Origin: an uncultured Prevotella sp.
GTDB taxonomy: Bacteria > Bacteroidota > Bacteroidia > Bacteroidales > Bacteroidaceae
DNA: 37,217 bases
Assembly: GCA_905236165.1 (NCBI GenBank)
Contig: CAJOOC010000017.1
Coordinates: 1 to 37,217, forward strand
Direction: 5' to 3'
Shown: piece after piece, positions 17,096-22,597 of the stretch
Position numbering within the stretch: position 1 is the stretch's first letter
Layout: the number at the start of each line of letters is the position of its first letter
Notes under the pieces: generated by a model
Told to the model about the DNA's origin: nothing
Database searches by the model: none
Seen by the model: only the letters and a program-made list of their open reading frames with translations
Made by a program: the position numbers and the translations under genes

Positions 17096-17363
17096 ATAAT
17101 TATTCAAGTTTCTGAAGCACGCATATTCTTTTCTCAACCACGAATTACACGAATTACACGAATTTTTTGCTGCGCACTGCGATTTACTTTACACATACTT
17201 AATACGTTTTTTCTGCTATGACAAGTATTAAAGTATAATTAGCTTCGCTGACCCGCTCAGGATGCTCCTTGAAACGACAAGCGTTTCATTGTCGCCTCAT
17301 TCGGGGTTCGTGTAATTCGCGTAATTCGTGGTCGTTATAGACATGCGAAAGTTGAATAATTAT
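17096..17363. repeat. Nested inverted-repeat element
   Basis: Outer arms 17,096-17,112 and 17,347-17,363 are reverse complements at 16 of 17 positions (ATAATTATTCAAgTTTC). Inner arms 17,137-17,162 and 17,307-17,332 match at 25 of 26 positions and are built of CACGAATTA units. The core contains the 66-bp dispersed repeat. There is no transposase frame inside, so it resembles a small non-autonomous mobile element or a REP-like repeat. Confidence 0.7.
17243..17308 (+). repeat. 66-bp dispersed repeat, copy 1
   Basis: This matches 33,064-33,129 at 61 of 66 positions in the same orientation. It contains the palindrome GAAACG-ACAAG-CGTTTC and ends in CCTCATTCGGGGTT. It lies within the inverted-repeat element downstream of the lyase gene. 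Confidence 0.85.
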
Positions 17364-17382
17364 AATAAGGTATAGAGGTGTC

Positions 17383-18336
17383 TTATGCAAGCAACTCCTT
17401 GACCTTATCTGCATCCAAGCCCATTTTCATTGCTATATCGTCAGCGCTCAGTCCTGCCTCTGTAAGGATCTTAGCCATAGATTTCAGCTGGGCTTTCTGC
17501 TCCTTCAGTTGTGCATCCTGCTCCTTCAACTGTGCATTCTGCTCCTTCAACTGTGCATTCTGCTTAGCTATCTTCTTGGCATTAAGCATTATCTCCGTGT
17601 CACGCTTCTCGATTATGGAGTAATATTCATCCTCCACATTCATGTCCTGTCGCATGTCGGCATCTGCTGCGGCCATCAGCAGCCTGTGAAGGATTGGCTG
17701 CATGTCCTCATCCCCTTGATAGCGGCTGTCGTCAATATTCAGGAAATGCTCTGTGTCAGACAGGTGTTGTGTCTGGTCAAACACACTCAGCACCTTGTCG
17801 AGGCGGTTGTTAACCTGTCCGTGCAGACGCGGTATCTGTACTATGATGCTGTCGTGTGTCAGGCTGTCGATGAACGGATTTGGCAGGCCTTTCGTCACGC
17901 GTTGGTCGTTATAGTCGTATGCATCGTGGTGCACGTAAAGGACGGGTTCCTCTATGTCGCCCACCTTGTGGCCGAGTATATATACAGCAACCATTGGCAT
18001 TGCATAGCCTTCCTTGCTGCTGCTGATTATATTCTCCTTGCGCTGATACTGCACGCCAAGATACTGACGGAAGCGCAGCGTCTCCGTCTCAAGCCATGTC
18101 TTCTGCACCTCTATCAGTATGAGGTGTTCGTGACCGTCGTCCTCGCGCACCGTGGCGGCAAAGTCAATTCTGAACATTGACAGGGTGTCGCGCTGGCTGT
18201 TGCTGTATTCATGTGGGCGAACCTCCACTTTCACTATGTCCTTCTTCAGCAGGGCCGACAGTATCGTCCTTGCCACGCGCTCATCCTCCATGAGGAACTT
18301 GAAAACGCTGTCGTAAATTGGATTGGCTATTGTCAT
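17383..18336 (-). CDS. Rpn / PD-(D/E)XK nuclease-family protein
   Basis: 317-residue protein of the PD-(D/E)XK transposase-like family that includes the recombination-promoting nuclease RpnA. The N-terminus NPIYDSVFKFLMEDE is characteristic. The nuclease core is visible as D58 (FRIDF) and E76-V77-Q78-K79 (LIEVQK), followed by RFRQYLGVQY. Residues about 255-285 are a heptad repeat, four units of the form Q-x-AQLKE, encoded by 21-bp DNA repeats and likely a coiled coil. The C-terminus ends in ADDIAMKMGLDADKVKELL, a helix-turn-helix-like tail common in such proteins. Members are often multicopy in Bacteroidales genomes. The cellular role (DNA recombination or defence) is not established. It has its own promoter and is flanked by repeats on both sides. 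Confidence 0.85.
   Translation of the reverse strand: MTIANPIYDSVFKFLMEDERVARTILSALLKKDIVKVEVRPHEYSNSQRDTLSMFRIDFAATVREDDGHEHLILIEVQKTWLETETLRFRQYLGVQYQRKENIISSSKEGYAMPMVAVYILGHKVGDIEEPVLYVHHDAYDYNDQRVTKGLPNPFIDSLTHDSIIVQIPRLHGQVNNRLDKVLSVFDQTQHLSDTEHFLNIDDSRYQGDEDMQPILHRLLMAAADADMRQDMNVEDEYYSIIEKRDTEIMLNAKKIAKQNAQLKEQNAQLKEQDAQLKEQKAQLKSMAKILTEAGLSADDIAMKMGLDADKVKELLA
17486..17563 (-). repeat. 21-bp in-frame tandem repeat in the Rpn-family gene
   Basis: About four copies of a 21-bp unit (ctgctccttcaactgtgca plus two bases on the plus strand) encode QNAQLKE, QNAQLKE, QDAQLKE and QKAQLKS. Because the unit is a multiple of three, gain or loss of copies would lengthen or shorten the coiled coil without a frameshift. 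Confidence 0.88.
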
Positions 18337-18361
18337 AATACGTTTCTTTCTTTCTCGCCTG

Positions 18362-18393
18362 CAAAGTTACGAACATTTTCCGATATTGCCAAA
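18362..18393 (-). promoter_or_regulatory. Promoter of the Rpn-family gene
   Basis: On the minus strand TTTG (18,393-18,390) precedes TAACTTTG (18,369-18,362) by 20 nt, an almost ideal Bacteroidetes promoter. The start codon lies about 26 nt downstream. Confidence 0.78.
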
Positions 18394-18401
18394 CAATTGC
18401 G

Positions 18402-18440
18402 CAAAAAAAGTCCCCCGCAGGGCGATGACCTTGCGGGGGA
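18402..18440 (-). terminator. Leftward terminator upstream of the Rpn-family gene
   Basis: TCCCCCGCA (18,411-18,419) pairs with TGCGGGGGA (18,432-18,440). Read on the minus strand the stem is followed by CTTTTTTTGC, a good T-run. It would end a leftward transcript arriving from 18,440-19,000, just before the Rpn-family promoter, although no minus-strand gene is visible there. Confidence 0.7.
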
Positions 18441-18633
18441 AGGCCTTGCTGATAGGCTATGAGCGGCTGGTTAAAACGAAAACTTTGCCATTTTTTCATG
18501 CTCTACAGCGCGATATTTTCCAGCAAACACTCTTACGCCTATGAAATTCGTGCAATTTTCGCTTTTACGTAACTTGCTGATAATCAGTATGTGTATAAAG
18601 AAAAAGGCCGATTTCTACCCCCGAAAACGCTGT

Positions 18634-18762
18634 AATCGACGGTCAATCACCTTGCAAAAGGCCGTCGATTACCTTGTGAAAGACCAACTTTCACTGCCTG
18701 AAAGACCGTCCGCGACGCCCTCGAAGGGCCTCTTTGGCAAAACAGACGGTCATTTTTGCCAA
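18634..18762. repeat. Hairpin-rich intergenic block
   Basis: Three perfect stems lie in series: AATCGACGG / CCGTCGATT (18,634-18,642 and 18,662-18,670), GTGAAAG / CTTTCAC (18,676-18,682 and 18,688-18,694), and TTGGCAAAA / TTTTGCCAA (18,734-18,742 and 18,754-18,762). The motif GACGGTC appears repeatedly in both orientations. This may be a structured RNA or a decayed repeat element; nothing in the sequence decides between them. Confidence 0.5.
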
Positions 18763-18923
18763 GTTCTTGGACTTTATTTTTCTAAAACGCAAGAAAACTC
18801 TGATAAAAATTCCAACCTCCGAAGTGACAAAATGGCACTAACGTCCCCAGCGGGAGCGTTGACCTTAATTCATAAAAAATATTAAATTTCGTTATTGTTG
18901 GTCTAAATATCCCGTTTTTTGCG

Positions 18924-18931
18924 TACCTTTG
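18924..18931 (+). promoter_or_regulatory. -7 element of the 927-aa secreted protein gene
   Basis: TACCTTTG matches TAnnTTTG. A TTG at 18,898-18,900 lies 23 nt upstream, slightly further than usual. Transcription from here would give a leader of about 130 nt before the ATG at 19,071. Confidence 0.6.
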
Positions 18932-18961
18932 CATTGTATTACATAGTTGCGCGCCAACGAT

Positions 18962-19021
18962 GCATGCTTTCGGCGTGCTTTTTGAAGGGTGCTGCTATTA
19001 TATATAATGTTCGCAAACATT
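18962..19021 (+). promoter_or_regulatory. Structured leader with terminator-like hairpin
   Basis: Within the leader of the 927-aa protein gene, GCATGC (18,962-18,967) pairs with GCGTGC (18,973-18,978), including one G-T pair, across TTTCG and is followed by five T (18,979-18,983). A second palindrome, AATGTT / AACATT, lies at 19,006-19,011 and 19,016-19,021. The first hairpin looks like a weak intrinsic terminator placed before the gene, so attenuation is possible. Confidence 0.4.
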
Positions 19022-19070
19022 ATTAATACTTAATATACTTATTTTATCAACTAACAAAAAACAAACTGTT

Positions 19071-21854
19071 ATGAAAAAACGTTTACTCTTTGCTCTTATG
19101 GCAATGTGTATGGCAGTTTCAGGTTTTGCTCTCACGCAGGGTGAATTTGTTTACACCCCACAGGGACGCTTCCAGATTACTGGTGACAACCTCAATGCCA
19201 ACAATTCTTTCGCAGATTTCTCTGGCTGGACTGTTGCTACGGCAACAGAAGGCAAGGTAATCGCAGACATCTTCAACACGAATGCCAACGGCTATGCCGA
19301 GGGTATGAACTCTGTTCAGAGCATCGACGCTACTGCCGGTGAGGGTATGTACTTCAAGTTCGTTCCTACATCTGCAAGCGACATTTACGTTGTCAGCTTC
19401 AAGATGAAAGGTTCTGCAGGTTCTTCTATCCGTCCTATTGCCAACGACGAGAAGACCATGATTGTCAGTGTACAGGGTAACACCGATGGTACATTCGGAG
19501 GTGCTACTGACGTTGTAACATGTAACAAGGCTGAAGAACTGACAACAGAGTGGAAGACCTTCTACTATGCTATTCAGGGTGATGGTACTGCTCGTACTTA
19601 TTTCATTGGCTTCACAGGAATCGCTACCGACATGGAGATTGCCGACCTGCAGATTGCTCCTGCTATGCAGTTTGCTGATCTGCGCCAGCGCGACGCTATG
19701 GTAGAGAAGATCAATGCCTACAAGAACGTGTATGCATGGTCTGAGGACGTGCTTGCTGAGTTCGCTATCACAGAGGTTCTGGAGAACCTTGCAAGCGTGA
19801 ACGACGAGACCGGTCAGGCTGTGCTTGATGAGTTCCTCTCTACGGCTGAGGAGACACTCGCTGAGTTCCTCAAGGCAAACATGGAGGATTATATCGGTGG
19901 TAATGTCGACAACTATTTCGTAGCAGAGAAGGCTGCAAAGAGCTATTCCAAGGTAAGCACCATCGGTGACTGGGCTTGTCTGCCTGGCGGACGTGCTTGG
20001 TTCGGTACCAGCTATAACCTTGGTGCTGAGTTCGGTCACTATCAGAACAGCTCTTCATGGAACTATAATTCACCTACCGGCGCAATGGGTGTATCAATGC
20101 AGAAGGAGATGAGCGCTGGCTCATATGTATTCGCTATTGAGGGTATCGGCGGTATCCGTGAGAATGTGAAGAACTCTTGGTACAATGATGAAGGTCTTGT
20201 AGCTGCATACGGTGTAGCATACATTAAGAAGGTAACAGCTGAGGGTGCCGAGGCAACAGCTGCTGACACACTGCTCGCTGTTGTTAAGGACGTGGACCTT
20301 TATGCCCACAAGCCATTCATCGTTCCTGTTCAGATTGCTGAGGACGGAAACTATGAGATTGGTATGAAGGTATATTGTAAGACTGAGTATCAGGGTCTGA
20401 AGCGCGGTTCTGTTGTTTATCTGAAGAACGCTTCTCTCTGGGGCAAGAACGACAACAAGTACACTCAGAAGGAACTGGCATACGAGGCAGACGTTCGTGA
20501 GCAGATTACCACTGGCCGCACCAACCTCACCACCGCAGCAGAGAATCTCGCAAATGCCGAGAATCCTTGGGGTAAGGCAGAGTTGCAGGCATGTGTAGAC
20601 ACCGTTGCTCCAAAGATTGAGGCATACGAGGCAATGAGTCAGGACGAAATCATCGCTACATTCGTTGAGGACATCTACACCAAGTCTACATCAAGTGAGG
20701 ATGGTCTCCTTGTTTATACTGTTTATCAGGAGGCCGTAAAGGACATTCTTGCTGCTAACCGCCGTTTCAAGGCTCTCAACGACACAGTTGCTACCATGCA
20801 GACCGCTATCGATGCAGCGGAGACAGTACTCACTCAGCGTATATACGACGCAGCAACAGGCAAGGCTGCCCTTCAGGCTGCCATTGACGAGGCCAAGGGC
20901 GTTCAGGCTCAGATGATGGCTTCGCAGTACAGTGAAGAGAATGCTGCTGCTATCGTAGCTGCTAACGCAAAGCTTGCTGAGGCTGTTGAGGCCTTCAAGG
21001 CTACTGTTCCTGCTTCTGCTGTAACAACCGTTGTTGACATCGACTTCACAAAGGATGCTGTTCAGGACGAGATCACACTGCTCTACACCATTCCTGGCAA
21101 TGCCGGCTCAATGGAGTTCTCTGCATTCTCTCCAGACGGTTCAACAGAGAACTGCTTCGAGCAGGGTATCCTCTCTAACGCTGAGCGTCTCTATAGCAAC
21201 TATGTACGCGTAGGTAACGGTACCGGTACCGTAAACTTCAACCCTGGCGATATGGGTACAGACATTCTGAAGTTCACATTCGACTTCTATATCCAGGGTC
21301 TGAGCGGACGTAACCTCGGCTTCTTCATCAAGGGTCAGCAGGTGTCTGAGGAGAGTGAGCCTACAGATGTAACAATCGGTGGCTTCTATGCAAACTTCTA
21401 TGACAACACTATCAACACCAATACCTTCGGTATCGCTCTGAGCAGTCTGAAGTATGGTTCTGGCAGCTCTTATAACGACGCAGCTCCAGAAGGTGCTGAG
21501 GGTGCAGGCAGCACAGTATGTGCAAAGAACTCCTTCGAGGTTATCCTCGACTTCGGTGAGAAGTCTATGTACTGCGTGACCACTTCTGCTAACGGTACTG
21601 TTACAGCTCACAAGTATCAGTTCGACGGCACTGTTCCAACAAGCTTCGTTGTTCAGAGTAACTACGCTGTTGATGCTCGCCGTGGCTGGTTCAGCAACCT
21701 GAAGATTCAGCGCATCCAGGCTGGTGCTACCGATCCATACGTAGGCATCAACAATGCTAAGGCTGTTAAGGCTGAGGCTCCTGTTAAGGTCTTCGAGAAC
21801 GGTCAGATCATCATCGGCGGCAAGTACAACGCTGCCGGTGCACAGGTGAAGTAA
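19071..21854 (+). CDS. Large secreted protein, unknown function, type IX-like tail
   Basis: 927 residues; I do not recognise a specific family. The signal peptide is MKKRLLFALMAMCMAVSGFA. Residues about 23-190 look like a beta-sandwich binding module (FADFSGWTVATATEGKV..., VVSFKMKG). A second beta-rich section runs about 275-440. Residues about 455-648 are helical and Ala-rich (AAIDEAKGVQAQMMASQYS), similar in feel to FIVAR or spacer helices. A third beta module follows to about 880 (VVDIDFTKDAV, ILKFTFDFYIQG), resembling a concanavalin-like fold. The end (VFENGQIIIGGKYNAAGAQV) matches short type IX sorting tails of Prevotella. No catalytic motif is evident. It has its own promoter, leader and terminator, so it is probably monocistronic. 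Confidence 0.75.
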   Translation: MKKRLLFALMAMCMAVSGFALTQGEFVYTPQGRFQITGDNLNANNSFADFSGWTVATATEGKVIADIFNTNANGYAEGMNSVQSIDATAGEGMYFKFVPTSASDIYVVSFKMKGSAGSSIRPIANDEKTMIVSVQGNTDGTFGGATDVVTCNKAEELTTEWKTFYYAIQGDGTARTYFIGFTGIATDMEIADLQIAPAMQFADLRQRDAMVEKINAYKNVYAWSEDVLAEFAITEVLENLASVNDETGQAVLDEFLSTAEETLAEFLKANMEDYIGGNVDNYFVAEKAAKSYSKVSTIGDWACLPGGRAWFGTSYNLGAEFGHYQNSSSWNYNSPTGAMGVSMQKEMSAGSYVFAIEGIGGIRENVKNSWYNDEGLVAAYGVAYIKKVTAEGAEATAADTLLAVVKDVDLYAHKPFIVPVQIAEDGNYEIGMKVYCKTEYQGLKRGSVVYLKNASLWGKNDNKYTQKELAYEADVREQITTGRTNLTTAAENLANAENPWGKAELQACVDTVAPKIEAYEAMSQDEIIATFVEDIYTKSTSSEDGLLVYTVYQEAVKDILAANRRFKALNDTVATMQTAIDAAETVLTQRIYDAATGKAALQAAIDEAKGVQAQMMASQYSEENAAAIVAANAKLAEAVEAFKATVPASAVTTVVDIDFTKDAVQDEITLLYTIPGNAGSMEFSAFSPDGSTENCFEQGILSNAERLYSNYVRVGNGTGTVNFNPGDMGTDILKFTFDFYIQGLSGRNLGFFIKGQQVSEESEPTDVTIGGFYANFYDNTINTNTFGIALSSLKYGSGSSYNDAAPEGAEGAGSTVCAKNSFEVILDFGEKSMYCVTTSANGTVTAHKYQFDGTVPTSFVVQSNYAVDARRGWFSNLKIQRIQAGATDPYVGINNAKAVKAEAPVKVFENGQIIIGGKYNAAGAQVK

Positions 21855-21870
21855 AACCCACCCCATTTCT

Positions 21871-21908
21871 CCCCTCCAGTCCCCTCGTTTCCCGAGGGGC
21901 AGAACCCC
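21871..21908 (+). repeat. C-rich intergenic repeat, copy 1
   Basis: CCCCTCCAGT followed by CCCCTCGTTTCCCGAGGGG and CAGAACCCC. The central part is a hairpin (CCCCTCG / CGAGGGG). It aligns with 22,106-22,145 with a few substitutions and single-base gaps. Confidence 0.7.
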
Positions 21909-21948
21909 CAAGGTGAGGGGGGGGAGATTACAGAATAGTTATTAATAG

Positions 21949-21984
21949 TCCCCCGCAAGGTGTTTTGCCTTGCGGGGGATTTTT
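21949..21984 (+). terminator. Terminator after the 927-aa secreted protein gene
   Basis: A perfect 12-bp stem pairs TCCCCCGCAAGG (21,949-21,960) with CCTTGCGGGGGA (21,968-21,979), with loop TGTTTTG and trailing TTTTTG. This is a textbook intrinsic terminator. Confidence 0.92.
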
Positions 21985-22105
21985 GAGTTAGGGAGTTAAG
22001 GATATGATTATTCGCTAAACTTAAGAACCTGAATTAGGGCGTTCAATTTGATGTAGCCCATTTTGTTACGGTCAATTCTTTCTGAGGTCAGGGACGTGGT
22101 ACAAC

Positions 22106-22145
22106 CCCCTTCACTTCCCCCGTTTCCCGGGGGACAGAAACACCC
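22106..22145 (+). repeat. C-rich intergenic repeat, copy 2
   Basis: The second copy of the repeat at 21,871-21,908, again with a CCCCCG-TTT-CCCGGGGG type core and ACAGAAACACCC at its right end. Confidence 0.65.
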
Positions 22146-22185
22146 GCGATGCCATGAGGCATATTCCATTGATGTGTACACAGAG

Positions 22186-22236
22186 GCATCCAACCATTAT
22201 GGCGCGGGCGAGACGCCCACGTCCCCGCGTGGATGC
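22186..22236. repeat. REP-like imperfect palindrome
   Basis: Outer arms GCATCCA (22,186-22,192) and TGGATGC (22,230-22,236) enclose an inner hairpin GGGCG-AGA-CGCCC (22,206-22,218). The form is that of a repetitive extragenic palindrome. Only one copy is in the window. Confidence 0.5.
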
Positions 22237-22385
22237 TCGTCATCATTATAGAAAGTGGGTACAACACATTGAATGCCATAGTTCTGAAGTCCTAGTTCTC
22301 TTAACATAATTCCACAAAACATATTTCTATTATATCACAAAATCGTCCAAAATTAGCACTATTTTGAAATTATTGTGTTAAATAG

Positions 22386-22416
22386 TTGCAAGTTTCAATA
22401 ATTTTTTGTTATTTTG
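22386..22416 (+). promoter_or_regulatory. Candidate promoter of the fasciclin/SusC operon
   Basis: TTG (22,386-22,388) and TTATTTTG (22,409-22,416) are 20 nt apart, matching the Bacteroidetes pattern except for one base of the -7 box. The predicted leader before the ATG at 22,598 is about 170 nt, long enough for regulation. Confidence 0.45.
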
Positions 22417-22597
22417 CAGATTGATATATTGTATAATGCCGCAATGTGTCCGTTAAGGTACATGTGTGCGCACGCGAATCCTTAATTTTATTATAGACTG
22501 AGCGACATACAAATATCTCTTGCGTTTAGATGTAGAATCGACTAACTATAGCCTGCTTGCTAACAAAATTTGAAATACTAAATAAACTAACAAATTT

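Larger units (their letters stand above)
16998..17382. other. Intergenic: GC-rich repeat, terminator and inverted-repeat element
   Basis: No gene seen. In order it holds a C/G-rich repeat with an internal CCCTCCCC / GGGGAGGG palindrome (about 17,002-17,034), the lyase terminator (17,043-17,079), and a nested inverted-repeat element (17,096-17,363). The last encloses one copy of a 66-bp dispersed repeat. Confidence 0.7.
18337..19070. other. Intergenic with promoters, minus-strand terminator and hairpins
   Basis: No reliable gene. The region holds the Rpn-family gene promoter (18,362-18,393), a hairpin terminator pointing leftwards (18,402-18,440), a hairpin-rich block (18,634-18,762), and the promoter and leader of the 927-aa secreted protein (18,924-19,070). 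An open frame of 114 codons at 18,541-18,885 exists but looks spurious. Confidence 0.65.
21855..22597. other. 743-bp intergenic region filled with repeats
   Basis: No gene seen; short frames of 61-63 codons here run through repeats and palindromes. Contents in order are C-rich repeat copy 1 (21,871-21,908), a terminator (21,949-21,984), C-rich repeat copy 2 (22,106-22,145), a REP-like palindrome (22,186-22,236), and the promoter and long leader of the first fasciclin gene (22,386-22,597). Confidence 0.7.

Noticed and set aside
17383..18336. Insertion sequence transposase
   Set aside because: The protein belongs to a PD-(D/E)XK transposase-like family, but no terminal inverted repeats bracket the gene and no target duplication is visible, so I list it as a gene and not as a mobile element.
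18541..18885. Open frame of 114 codons on the plus strand
   Set aside because: It runs straight through the three perfect inverted repeats, has no recognisable domain, no signal peptide and no good start context, and sits upstream of another promoter. It is more likely a by-product of a structured or repeat sequence.
22008..22279. Three overlapping open frames of 61-63 codons
   Set aside because: They read through palindromic GC-rich repeats in different frames and have no protein-like features or translation signals.
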